In this document: piece after piece, positions 42,618 to 50,864 of the stretch
Numbering within the stretch: position 1 is the stretch's first letter
Layout: each line of letters begins with the position of its first letter
Program-made: the position numbers and the translations under genes
NCBI RefSeq assembly: GCF_900618535.1
Contig: NZ_UYJA01000004.1
Span: forward strand, 496,001-560,000
Length of the DNA: 64,000 nucleotides
Source of the DNA: Pseudomonas bubulae
GTDB taxonomy: Bacteria > Pseudomonadota > Gammaproteobacteria > Pseudomonadales > Pseudomonadaceae
Reading direction: 5' to 3'
Notes under the pieces: model-generated
The model's database searches: none
Told to the model about the DNA's origin: nothing
What the model saw: the letters and a program-made list of their open reading frames with translations, nothing else

Positions 42618-43276
42618 CAGGCGACCTGCGGCGGGTTGATCAGTTGCTCGGTCGGCGCCAGTAAGTTGCCGCTGCTTTTAATCAATAATGTTTGGGGGAT
42701 ATGTTTGCGAACGGCGTTAAGGTCATGGCACACAACCAGCAACGTTCGGCCTTCGGTTTGCCATCTCTGGATATGTTGCCAGAGCAGTTCTTGCCCCAGT
42801 TCATCGAGAGCTGCATGGGGTTCATCCAGTAGCAACACCGAGGCATCGGCAAGGCATAAGCGGGCCAGAAGCGAGCGTTGCAATTCGCCGCCCGACAGGG
42901 CCATAAGCGGTCGGTGTTCCAGGCCGTCTAAATGCCAGTCTGCCAAGACAGCGTTCAACCGGTCGTTTCGTTGTTGGGCCGTTTGCTTCTTGCCCCAAAA
43001 TCCCGCAGCCACCAACTCTTGCAAACTGATGGGGAATTGCCGATCCATAAATTGTTGTTGAGGCATAAAGGCCACGTTGCCTTGGCGTGGAACATCCAGC
43101 ACAACTTTTCCCGAGAGCGGCTTTTGCAGCCCCGCAATCACTTTGAGCAAACTGCTTTTGCCGCAACCATTGGCACCTATTACGGCTGTGAGGCTGCCTT
43201 TGACCAAGTTCATATTTAGTGCTGGGGTGAGGGGCTGACCTGGAACGCCCCAAGTCAGATGCTGACAACCGATCAT
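42617..43276 (-). CDS. znuC: zinc ABC transporter ATP-binding protein (ZnuC-like)
   Basis: A 219-residue ABC ATPase: Walker A GANGCGKSS at 34-42, signature LSGGELQRSLLARL, Walker B VLLLDEPHAALD and HD switch (VVCHDLNAV). ATG 43276 shares a base with the folE2 stop (TGATG), with GGGAGG just upstream. It energises the ZnuA/ZnuB-like importer encoded downstream. Confidence 0.9.
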   Translation of the reverse strand: MIGCQHLTWGVPGQPLTPALNMNLVKGSLTAVIGANGCGKSSLLKVIAGLQKPLSGKVVLDVPRQGNVAFMPQQQFMDRQFPISLQELVAAGFWGKKQTAQQRNDRLNAVLADWHLDGLEHRPLMALSGGELQRSLLARLCLADASVLLLDEPHAALDELGQELLWQHIQRWQTEGRTLLVVCHDLNAVRKHIPQTLLIKSSGNLLAPTEQLINPPQVA

Positions 43277-44169
43277 CACGCCTCCCAATTCCAAAAGCTT
43301 TCGGCCACGGCGTCATGGCTGTGCAAACTTTCTGCGTGAACAACTTTAAGTTTGAACGCCTCCACGCCAGAAGTTTTCTGCAACACCGTGTTGAGCCTTC
43401 GGGCAGCGTCTTCGCAGAACATCAAGTTTTGACCGTTGGCCAGTGCGAAGGCTTGTTCGTCGGCGCGTTTTACCGCTGTTTGAACGGCAGTCCCTAATGC
43501 GCCTTCGGCGTTATTGATGATTGTTTCCAGAGGCAGTTGTGGGAACTGATGTCCCAAACGAATCGTTAGATGTGCAGTGCTTCGCTGGCTGTGTGGTGTG
43601 GCTACGATACCTTTTGAACTACCGAGCCAAGCAAGAACATCTGCGTGTTGCAGTGATGTGTTGGCGAAATCATCGATGAATTGTCGCTGTATTAATTGCC
43701 GTGCGAGCGCCGCTGAGCAGGGGCATGTGGAGGAGTAGCTCACGAGAATTTTTAGTTCCACGTGGAACATTCCGTTTTTCAAACTCGCTTCAATGCTTGT
43801 TGGATAGCTTTTCCAGCCTGCCAATGGGCTGACTAAGGCCGGGCGTTTGAGCAGTACATCGCTGTGAATTCGCACATAGGCTTTGTTCGATAAACCTTCG
43901 TGGCTGTCGAGAAAGCACTGCAATAGTTGCCTGAGCAGGGCCGGCGTAAGGTTTTCCGTTTCCAGCTGATCCAACGCCAGATACAGGCGAGACATGTGTA
44001 TGCCCCGTGCAGTTGCGTCTACGAGATTGACGCCGGCATCTATTTTCGCGCTGAGGCGTTGGCCGTTGATTAATACCGGGGAAGCAATGCCGCACATACC
44101 GACCCATTCAAGCGCTATTGCTTGCTGGGATGACTGCGCGGCGATATCTGGCAAAGTCAGCGCATTCAT
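43276..44169 (-). CDS. folE2: GTP cyclohydrolase FolE2 (zinc-independent)
   Basis: A 297-residue GCYH-IB (COG1469) enzyme that converts GTP to dihydroneopterin triphosphate for folate synthesis, replacing zinc-dependent FolE when zinc is scarce. The STCPCSAALARQ segment holds the conserved catalytic Cys149, and NAEGALGTAVQTAVKRADEQAFA is typical. ATG 44169 is 33 bases from the perfect Zur-box palindrome at 44202-44214. First gene of the leftward five-gene zinc operon. Residues 135-138 (FHVE) are encoded by a perfect parS site. Confidence 0.93.
   Translation of the reverse strand: MNALTLPDIAAQSSQQAIALEWVGMCGIASPVLINGQRLSAKIDAGVNLVDATARGIHMSRLYLALDQLETENLTPALLRQLLQCFLDSHEGLSNKAYVRIHSDVLLKRPALVSPLAGWKSYPTSIEASLKNGMFHVELKILVSYSSTCPCSAALARQLIQRQFIDDFANTSLQHADVLAWLGSSKGIVATPHSQRSTAHLTIRLGHQFPQLPLETIINNAEGALGTAVQTAVKRADEQAFALANGQNLMFCEDAARRLNTVLQKTSGVEAFKLKVVHAESLHSHDAVAESFWNWEA
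43755..43768. other. parS centromere site inside folE2
   Basis: GTTCCACGTGGAAC is a perfect 14-base palindrome identical to the core of the recF-linked site at 237-250. It lies about 39.5 kb from oriC and codes for FHVE in FolE2, as the first site does in RecF. Chance occurrence of this 14-mer in 64 kb is very unlikely. Confidence 0.88.
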
Positions 44170-44201
44170 AAAGTGAGATCCGTCGCAGAGTGTTTTGACA
44201 T

Positions 44202-44214
44202 GTTATATTATAAC
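44202..44214. promoter_or_regulatory. Zur box between folE2 and the amidase gene
   Basis: GTTATATTATAAC is a perfect palindrome fitting the gammaproteobacterial Zur pattern GTTATANNATAAC. It lies 33 bases before folE2 (leftward) and 83 bases before the amidase ATG (rightward), so one site may repress both divergent units when zinc is plentiful. The zur gene is not in the window. Confidence 0.85.
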
Positions 44215-44296
44215 TATAAAGTCGACGATGCTTTTTTGCTGGGGCATACACACAGCAATCTTGAGTACGGATGCTCCCTTATCTGCGGTACAGGCC

Positions 44297-45508
44297 ATGC
44301 ACAGACGTCAACTGCTCAACTGGCTGCTTGCCAGTTCCGTATTCACATTGCCGCTGGGAATTTCAGCTGCCCAAATTCAGCACGCCAGGCTATGGCGCAC
44401 CGGGAATACCCTGCGTCTGGTTCTGGATCTGAGTGGGCCGGTGCAGTACAAAACCTTCTCATTAACGGCTCCCGATCGGCTGATTATTGATGTGAGTGGT
44501 GCCAGCCTGAAGGGGGATTTCAGTGAGTTGGTACTGGCCAATACGGGCCTGCGTTCGATTCGCTCCGGGCATTACGGCCAGGGTGATACGCGCATCGTGC
44601 TGGACCTGGATGAGCCGGTTCAGCTCAGCAGTTTTCTGCTGTCACCCCAGGGCGGGCAAGGTCACAGACTGGTGCTAGACCTGGCCAAAAGTGCGGTCCC
44701 CCAACTGAGTGTGGCAGCGGCAACGCCAAGCAACGCACACCCCAAACGCGACATTATTGTGGTGATTGACCCCGGGCACGGGGGTAAGGATCCGGGTGCG
44801 ACGAGCGCCAAAGGCCATCGTGAAAAGGATGTTGTTTTGTCCATCGCCCAGCTGTTGGCCAGGCGGCTCAAGCGTGAAAAAGGCTTTGATGCACGGCTGG
44901 TGCGCAATGATGATTTCTTTGTCCCCCTGCGCAAGCGGGTAGAAGTCGCCCACAAGCACAATGCAGACCTTTTTATTTCGGTGCATGCAGACGCCGCGCC
45001 GCGCCTTACGGCGTCTGGAGCGTCGGTGTACGCGCTCTCGGAGGGTGGTGCCACATCGGCCACGGCGCGGTATATGGCACAGCGTGAAAATGGTGTGGAT
45101 TTGCTCGGTGCCACCCGCCTTTTGAACCTCAAAGACAAAGATCCGATGCTCGCAGGTGTGATCCTCGATATGTCCATGAATGCCACCATCGCGGCCAGTT
45201 TGCAGTTGGGCAATACCATTCTGGGTAGCCTTTCGGGCATCACCTCACTGCATCAAAAACGCGTGGAACAGGCAGGTTTTGCCGTGCTCAAGTCGCCGGA
45301 TATTCCGTCGATTCTGGTAGAGACGGGCTTTATGTCCAACCCCCGCGACAGCGAGCGCTTGATCACCGCGCGTCATCAACAGGCGGTAGCCGAGGGTTTA
45401 TTTAACGGATTAATCGCTTATTTTCAGAAAAATCCGCCCGCCAGCAGCCATATGGCGTGGGTTAACGAACAGAAAAACAGTACGTTCGTCACTTCAGGGT
45501 TGTCTTAA
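44297..45508 (+). CDS. N-acetylmuramoyl-L-alanine amidase, Tat-exported (AmiA/AmiC type)
   Basis: A 403-residue cell-wall amidase that cleaves the stem peptide from MurNAc. ATG 44297 gives a twin-arginine signal peptide (RRQLLNWLLASSVFTLPL) ending near 25, as in AmiA/AmiC. An AMIN domain (about 26-135) is followed by Amidase_3 with zinc ligands His161 (DPGHGGKDPG), Glu176 (REKDVV) and His230 (SVHADA). The frame is open from TTG 44195, but that would run through the Zur box. It is the paralogue linked to folE2 in the zinc island; dedicated zinc-starvation amidases are known there in Pseudomonas aeruginosa. Confidence 0.9.
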   Translation: MHRRQLLNWLLASSVFTLPLGISAAQIQHARLWRTGNTLRLVLDLSGPVQYKTFSLTAPDRLIIDVSGASLKGDFSELVLANTGLRSIRSGHYGQGDTRIVLDLDEPVQLSSFLLSPQGGQGHRLVLDLAKSAVPQLSVAAATPSNAHPKRDIIVVIDPGHGGKDPGATSAKGHREKDVVLSIAQLLARRLKREKGFDARLVRNDDFFVPLRKRVEVAHKHNADLFISVHADAAPRLTASGASVYALSEGGATSATARYMAQRENGVDLLGATRLLNLKDKDPMLAGVILDMSMNATIAASLQLGNTILGSLSGITSLHQKRVEQAGFAVLKSPDIPSILVETGFMSNPRDSERLITARHQQAVAEGLFNGLIAYFQKNPPASSHMAWVNEQKNSTFVTSGLS

Positions 45509-45515
45509 ATGTATT

Positions 45516-45528
45516 GTTATAATGTATC
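45516..45528. promoter_or_regulatory. imperfect Zur-like box upstream of the COG0523 operon
   Basis: GTTATAATGTATC matches the Zur pattern GTTATANNATAAC at 9 of 11 fixed positions and is flanked by AAATG and CATTT. It lies 74 bases before the first COG0523 gene. Binding is inferred. Confidence 0.55.
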
Positions 45529-45601
45529 ATTTGTTGATCCGGTATCGGATTGACTGCCAAGCGGGCGTTTTGACCTGCAGCCCTGATGAGGAAATATCCA
45601 G

Positions 45602-46810
45602 ATGTCGAATCGTCTTCCTGTAACTGTTCTCTCAGGCTTTTTAGGTGCAGGTAAAAGCACGCTGCTCAATTATATTTTGCGCAACCGCGACAACTTGCGC
45701 GTGGCCGTGATCGTTAACGATATGAGCGAAATAAATATTGATGGCGGTGAAGTACAGCGCGATGTGACCTTGAACCGGGCTGAAGAAAAACTGGTCGAAA
45801 TGAGCAACGGCTGCATCTGTTGCACCCTGCGTGAAGACTTGCTTGAAGAGGTCAGCGCACTGGCCAGGGAGGGTCGATTTGATTATTTATTGATCGAGTC
45901 GACCGGTATTTCAGAACCGCTGCCTGTGGCAGAAACTTTTACGTTTCGTGATGAATCAGGACAAAGCCTGGCCGATATTGCCCGCCTGGATACGATGGTT
46001 ACAGTGGTCGACGGGCTGAATTTTCTTCAGGATTATCAAGCCGCAGAGAGCCTGGATTCACGGGGTGAAACCCTTGGAGAATCAGACGAACGGTCAATTA
46101 CTGATTTATTGATCGAACAAGTTGAGTTCGCTGACGTCATTTTAATCAGCAAAATTGATTTAATAAGTTCCGACGAACGGCAAGAATTAATGGCCATTCT
46201 GCAACGCCTCAACGCTCAGGCCGAAATAATGCCTATGGTCATGGGTGAAATTGCGCTGCATAAAATTCTCGATACCGGCCGGTTTGACTTTGACCGTGCG
46301 GCGCAGGCACCGGGCTGGTTGCAAGAGTTACGCGGTGAGCATGTGCCCGAAACCGAAGAGTACGGCATCGCCTCCAGTGCCTATCGTGCGCGCCGGCCTT
46401 TTCATCCCGAACGTTTTTTCAATTTTATCGAGCGGCCCTGGACCAATGGCAAACTGCTGCGCTCCAAAGGTTTTTTCTGGCTGGCCAGTAAATTTCAGGA
46501 GGCGGGCAGTTGGTCTCAGGCTGGCGGTCTGATGCGCTATGGGTTTGCCGGTCGCTGGTGGCGCTTTGTGCCCCGCGACCAATGGCCGCAGGAGCCGCAA
46601 GCCAAGGCAGAAATATTGCAAAAATGGCTGCCGGATACAGGAGATTGCCGCCAGGAATTGGTGTTTATCGGTCAGCACATCGACTTCGCCCGGCTGACGG
46701 CTGAACTCGATGCCTGTTTGCTCAACGATGCTGAAATGGCCTTGGGCGAAGCGAGCTGGAAATTGCTGAGCGATCCTTTTGGCGACTGGTGTGAAGAGGT
46801 GGCTGCATGA
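45602..46810 (+). CDS. zigA: COG0523 GTPase metallochaperone (ZigA-like)
   Basis: A 402-residue COG0523 (CobW-like) GTPase: Walker [10 protein letters not shown] at 12-20, the metal-binding CxCC motif GCICCTLR (Cys71, Cys73, Cys74), IESTGISEP as Walker B region, and a C-terminal CobW_C domain ([17 protein letters not shown]). The N-terminal NDMSEINID fits the ZigA subgroup, which moves zinc to client enzymes during zinc shortage. A Zur-like box lies upstream. Its stop overlaps the DUF1826 start (ATGA). Confidence 0.88.
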   Translation: MSNRLPVTVLSGFLGAGKSTLLNYILRNRDNLRVAVIVNDMSEINIDGGEVQRDVTLNRAEEKLVEMSNGCICCTLREDLLEEVSALAREGRFDYLLIESTGISEPLPVAETFTFRDESGQSLADIARLDTMVTVVDGLNFLQDYQAAESLDSRGETLGESDERSITDLLIEQVEFADVILISKIDLISSDERQELMAILQRLNAQAEIMPMVMGEIALHKILDTGRFDFDRAAQAPGWLQELRGEHVPETEEYGIASSAYRARRPFHPERFFNFIERPWTNGKLLRSKGFFWLASKFQEAGSWSQAGGLMRYGFAGRWWRFVPRDQWPQEPQAKAEILQKWLPDTGDCRQELVFIGQHIDFARLTAELDACLLNDAEMALGEASWKLLSDPFGDWCEEVAA

Positions 46811-47460
46811 AGAATGCATTTGCCTTTACCGCTCAGCCGTTGATCGATCAGGTTCGTGGGCAGACGCCTGAAATCATGACCCGAATTCTGGATGAAGACG
46901 TCAACCTGGCGATCTGGCAGCGTCAGTTACCTGTGCATATCGTCGATTTCGGGGCTTTATTGCTTTCGCTGGACGAGCCATTGGCTGACGCCATCGTGAT
47001 AGATATGCCCAACGAAAAGGCTCACCCCATCCTGACAGGCCTGGCTGCCAGGTTTAATGATCTGGAAGGCTATGCAGGCTTTATTGCAGACGTTTCCTGG
47101 CTGGTGAGTGCCTACGCGTGCCTGTTGGGCGCAAAACGCATTGGGCTGCGTCTCAGGGCCCTGGATAAAGCCATGTGCCCCCGGTTTCATGTGGACCATG
47201 TACCTGTACGTCTTATTACCACTTATGCAGGGATTGGTAGCCAGTGGCTGCAGGAAGGCGTAATGGAGCGTCGTCAGTTAGGGCAGGTGCAGGCCGAACC
47301 CGCCCGTGCAGAGTTGATTCAGCAAATAAACGCCGGTGAAGTTGCCTTGCTCAAGGGGGAGAAGTGGCAGGGTAACGAGGGAGCGGGGTTGATCCATCGT
47401 TCGCCGGCACTGGCACCGGGCGAGCGCAGGCTGATTTTGACCCTCGATTGGCTGGCCTGA
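46807..47460 (+). CDS. DUF1826 protein, possible 2OG-Fe(II) oxygenase-like fold
   Basis: A 217-residue DUF1826 family protein, regularly linked to COG0523 GTPases. It has [19 protein letters not shown] with His128-x-Asp130, His197 (GLIHRSP) and Arg207/208 before LILTLDW, a layout like the HxD...H...R centre of 2-oxoglutarate/Fe(II) oxygenases. That functional reading is inference. It overlaps the preceding gene by 4 bases and lies 39 bases before the second COG0523 gene. Confidence 0.75.
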   Translation: MKNAFAFTAQPLIDQVRGQTPEIMTRILDEDVNLAIWQRQLPVHIVDFGALLLSLDEPLADAIVIDMPNEKAHPILTGLAARFNDLEGYAGFIADVSWLVSAYACLLGAKRIGLRLRALDKAMCPRFHVDHVPVRLITTYAGIGSQWLQEGVMERRQLGQVQAEPARAELIQQINAGEVALLKGEKWQGNEGAGLIHRSPALAPGERRLILTLDWLA

Positions 47461-47499
47461 GGCATATTGCTTGCTTCAATCCGTACAGAAGCTGGCCTC

Positions 47500-48474
47500 A
47501 TGTTGCAAAACATACCTACCCACGTGATTGCCGGGCCGCTTGGCGCCGGCAAAACCAGTCTGATTCAGCATCTGATGGCACACAAACCGCCACACGAACG
47601 CTGGGCGGTGCTGGTCAATGAGTTCGGTCAGATCGGCCTGGATGCGGCCCTGATGAGCCAGGGAAGCGATGACATTGCTATCACCGAAGTGGCGGGTGGC
47701 TGTGTGTGCTGCGTCAATGGCGCGCCTTTTCAGATCGGTTTGAGTCGCCTTTTGCGCAAGTCTATGCCCGATCGCCTGTTTATCGAGCCTTCCGGTTTAG
47801 GCCATCCCGCACAGATTCTAAAGCAGCTCGGTGAAGCGCCCTGGCTGGGGGTTTTGGTCCTCCAGCCGTGCGTCATGGTGCTCGATGCGCAAGCGATGGC
47901 TCAGGGCAAACCTTTGCCAAAAACCCAGCAAGAGGCCCTGAAAAGTGCCGGTTTACTGGTCATGAATAAATCTAATAGTGTCCCAAATGAGCAACGTGAG
48001 CAGATTGCATGCAGCCTGCCAAAGTGCCCTGTTTTATGGGTCGAGCATGGCCGCATCCCTTTTAATACGCTGCCTGTAGCCCATATGAATATCGCTCATG
48101 CTGTGGATAACTCATTGATTTATAAGGATTTTAATCATATTGGCAGTGTGTTTTCCGACCCACGTACGCCGTTGGTGATGACTCAGCATCAGCCCGAAGG
48201 ATGGAGCGCAGGTTGGCGCTGGCACCCCTCTCGGCAATTTGACCTGGATCTGTTGCAACAGTGGCTCGAAAGCCTGGATTGGCAGCGTGCAAAGCTGGTT
48301 ATTCATGGTTCGGCGGGCTGGTTTTCGAACAATTCTGTGGATAACTCGATCGCGCAATGGAGATCGAGTGAGTGGCGCAAGGATTCACGCCTCGAATTGA
48401 TTTTTGCTCAGCCCCAGGATCTGGATTTGCTTTGCTCGGGGCTGGAAAGTTGTCTACTCAAGGAGGTTTTTTAG
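47500..48474 (+). CDS. second COG0523 GTPase metallochaperone
   Basis: A 324-residue COG0523 protein with Walker A GPLGAGKTS at 12-20, NEFGQIGLD, the CxCC motif GGCVCC (Cys68, Cys70, Cys71), FIEPSGLGHP and a shorter C-terminal domain than its neighbour. ATG 47500 is chosen; TTG 47467 would add 11 residues before the usual N-terminus. NEFG rather than NDMSE puts it in a different subgroup from the first. Perfect DnaA boxes fall in the gene at 48102-48110 and 48336-48344. Confidence 0.85.
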   Translation: MLQNIPTHVIAGPLGAGKTSLIQHLMAHKPPHERWAVLVNEFGQIGLDAALMSQGSDDIAITEVAGGCVCCVNGAPFQIGLSRLLRKSMPDRLFIEPSGLGHPAQILKQLGEAPWLGVLVLQPCVMVLDAQAMAQGKPLPKTQQEALKSAGLLVMNKSNSVPNEQREQIACSLPKCPVLWVEHGRIPFNTLPVAHMNIAHAVDNSLIYKDFNHIGSVFSDPRTPLVMTQHQPEGWSAGWRWHPSRQFDLDLLQQWLESLDWQRAKLVIHGSAGWFSNNSVDNSIAQWRSSEWRKDSRLELIFAQPQDLDLLCSGLESCLLKEVF

Positions 48475-48495
48475 GTAGCAGGCCCGTGTTGCGAG

Positions 48496-48597
48496 GCACA
48501 AAACCCAGGGTTTTAGCGGGTTCTGTGCTGGTAAAATTGTCCTACAACTTGAAGTGTGCGCAGGAGATTTGCACCGTTAAAACCTCACGGAGGTTTC
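48496..48597. terminator. two hairpins between convergent COG0523 and DUF3301 genes
   Basis: 48496-48506 pairs with 48519-48529 (11 pairs, one mismatch), and AAACCTC (48581-48587) pairs with GAGGTTT (48591-48597) around ACG. They probably end transcripts from both sides. A perfect DnaA box follows at 48631-48639. Confidence 0.5.
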
Positions 48598-48673
48598 TAT
48601 CTCAATGGTTTTAGCGAGGTTGCGCGGAAAGTTATCCACAGGCGCCCGGCATGCAGGCGCTGAAAGGCAGGGC

Positions 48674-49075
48674 TCAGTGGCGGGTCTTGCTGTGTTCCTG
48701 ACGCCACTGGCTGAGTTCGATCACCTGAGCGCTGGGAATGACACTTGGCTCGGCTTCGGTCTGGAACGGGTAGGGCGGCAGCTCGATTTTTACGCTGTGG
48801 GCGCCGAACTGGGTGATGGTTCCGGTATGACGCTGATCACCGGTCACCGTGAATTCAAAGTTATACACACGGGCCAGGCGTTTATGGCCGTTGGCGTCGG
48901 GGATCAGACCGATTTTTTTAAGCGCCACGTTTTCATCGAGCAGTTCGATATCGAGGTTTTTGCAGTGTTGCTTGACCCGCTCCAGCGCCCGCTCGCGCAG
49001 CCCGTGGTTGTGCCACAGCCAGGCAGCGCCTGCAGCCAGCAGCATGAGGACGAACATATTTCCCAGGGTCAGCAT
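48674..49075 (-). CDS. DUF3301 small membrane-anchored protein
   Basis: A 133-residue protein with one N-terminal hydrophobic segment (about 4-20) and a soluble domain with the DUF3301 pattern [20 protein letters not shown] and [10 protein letters not shown]. The function is not known. ATG 49075. It is divergent from pdxY across about 113 bases. Confidence 0.8.
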   Translation of the reverse strand: MLTLGNMFVLMLLAAGAAWLWHNHGLRERALERVKQHCKNLDIELLDENVALKKIGLIPDANGHKRLARVYNFEFTVTGDQRHTGTITQFGAHSVKIELPPYPFQTEAEPSVIPSAQVIELSQWRQEHSKTRH

Positions 49076-49188
49076 TACATGTGCTCCAACAGATTGTGCT
49101 CAGCTTAACTGCGTCTTCAACCTGTCGTACAGGCCGCGTTTGGTCGCATACTGCGTGGCTTGAATCCACCCGTAGTCTGGAATCCGGC

Positions 49189-50061
49189 ATGAAACGTACA
49201 CCTCATTTACTCGCCATCCAATCCCACGTGGTTTTCGGCCATGCCGGCAACAGCGCAGCGGTTTTTCCCATGCAGCGCGTCGGGGTGAATGTCTGGCCTC
49301 TGAACACGGTGCAATTCTCCAATCACACTCAGTATGGCCAGTGGACGGGGGAAGTGTTGGCTCCCGAGCAAATTCCTTCGCTGGTCGACGGAATCGCCGC
49401 CATCGGCGAGCTGGGCAGCTGTGATGCGGTCTTGTCCGGTTACCTGGGCAGTGCGGCGCAGGGGCGGGCCATTTTAAGCGGGGTGGCGCGTATCAAGGCT
49501 GTTAATCCCCATGCACTGTACCTGTGCGACCCGGTAATGGGGCACCCGGAGAAAGGTTGTATCGTGCCTCAGGAAGTCAGTGACTTTCTGCTTGAAGAAG
49601 CTGCCGCTATGGCCGATTTTTTGTGCCCCAACCAGCTCGAACTGGACAGTTTTTGCGGCCGTCATCCGCAATCGTTGTTTGACTGCCTGGCCATGGCCCG
49701 CAGCTTGCTGGCCCGCGGCCCGAAAGCGGTGCTGGTGAAGCATTTGTCGTATCCGGGCAAACCGCCTGAAAGTTTCGAGATGCTGCTGGTCACGGCAGAG
49801 GGCAACTGGCACTTGCGTCGGCCGCTGCTTGCCTTCCCGCGCCAGCCAGTGGGCGTAGGCGACCTGACCTCAGGTTTGTTCCTGGCGAGAGTGCTGCTGG
49901 GCGACAGCCTGGTGGCTGCGTTTGAATTTACCGCTGCGGCGGTGCATGAGGTGTTGCTGGAAACCCAGGCCTGCACCAGCTATGAATTGCAGCTGGTACG
50001 GGCCCAGGACCGCATTGCCCATCCGCGTGTGCGGTTTGAGGCAGTGCCGATCAGTTTGTAA
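49189..50061 (+). CDS. pdxY: pyridoxal kinase PdxY
   Basis: PdxY phosphorylates pyridoxal in the vitamin B6 salvage pathway. The 290 residues from ATG 49189 ([20 protein letters not shown]) carry the kinase motifs YLCDPVMGH and [11 protein letters not shown] (ATP site and catalytic Asp). The 36 further codons upstream in frame do not resemble the family. Half of a REP-type repeat (TGTGGGAGCGGGCTT at about 50080-50094) lies in the 30-base gap after it. Confidence 0.93.
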   Translation: MKRTPHLLAIQSHVVFGHAGNSAAVFPMQRVGVNVWPLNTVQFSNHTQYGQWTGEVLAPEQIPSLVDGIAAIGELGSCDAVLSGYLGSAAQGRAILSGVARIKAVNPHALYLCDPVMGHPEKGCIVPQEVSDFLLEEAAAMADFLCPNQLELDSFCGRHPQSLFDCLAMARSLLARGPKAVLVKHLSYPGKPPESFEMLLVTAEGNWHLRRPLLAFPRQPVGVGDLTSGLFLARVLLGDSLVAAFEFTAAAVHEVLLETQACTSYELQLVRAQDRIAHPRVRFEAVPISL

Positions 50062-50091
50062 GCAAACTGAACAAAACCTGTGGGAGCGGGC

Positions 50092-50577
50092 TTACAGTGT
50101 TTCGTCTTTTAGCTCGCGGTAGCGCTGCTCCAGCTCCTGACGGATCTGGCGGCGTTGCTTGCCCTGGATAAAGCGGCGCTTGTCTTCGCTGTTCACTGGC
50201 TGCAACGGAGGAACAGCGGCCGGCTTACGGTCGTCGTCCACGGCTACCATGGTGAAGAAGCAGCTGTTGGTGTGGCGCACCGAGCGCTCGCGGATATTTT
50301 CGGTAACGACCTTGATGCCAACTTCCATCGAGGTGTTGCCGGTGTAGTTGACCGAGGCGAGGAAGGTCACCAGTTCACCGACATGAATCGGCTCGCGAAA
50401 AATCACCTGATCCACCGACAAGGTGACCACATACCGCCCCGCATAGCGGCTGGCGCAGGCATAGGCGACTTCATCGAGGTACTTGAGCAGGGTTCCGCCG
50501 TGAACATTGCCAGAAAAATTGGCCATGTCCGGGGTCATCAAGACCGTCATCGACAGTTGGGAGTTTCCGGGTTCCAT
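50092..50577 (-). CDS. acyl-CoA thioesterase (hotdog fold)
   Basis: A 161-residue hotdog-fold enzyme of the YciA/BACH type, hydrolysing acyl-CoA. The active-site region is GNVHGGTLLKYLDEVAYACA, followed by VTLSVDQVIFREPIHVGELV and the C-terminal SCFFTMVAVDDD. The acyl specificity is unclear. ATG 50577. It converges on pdxY. Confidence 0.9.
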   Translation of the reverse strand: MEPGNSQLSMTVLMTPDMANFSGNVHGGTLLKYLDEVAYACASRYAGRYVVTLSVDQVIFREPIHVGELVTFLASVNYTGNTSMEVGIKVVTENIRERSVRHTNSCFFTMVAVDDDRKPAAVPPLQPVNSEDKRRFIQGKQRRQIRQELEQRYRELKDETL

Positions 50578-50864
50578 AGCAGCAGGCTCGTGGTTGTGTT
50601 GCAGCAGTGAAATGGGTATCTCTGTGGATACTTGTCGATTTTTGAAACAGTGATTAACGGGACGCTGCCGTGTTGGCTGCCGTCACGCTTATCTCTATCT
50701 GTTTCCATATATTGCACCGCCTTTCTGTCGCAAGTCGCGGTGTTAACCTGCAAAAGTCCGTTAGTCGGATACTTCCTACATTTTAAACAGTCGATACGCG
50801 CGGCCTGACAGGCTGTGTCTGTCGTCATGTTGCCTGGTGAATATCAAACAAGGAGTGCCACGCC

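Noticed and set aside
44195-44296. Upstream TTG start for the amidase
   Set aside because: It reads through the Zur box and would bury the twin-arginine signal peptide.
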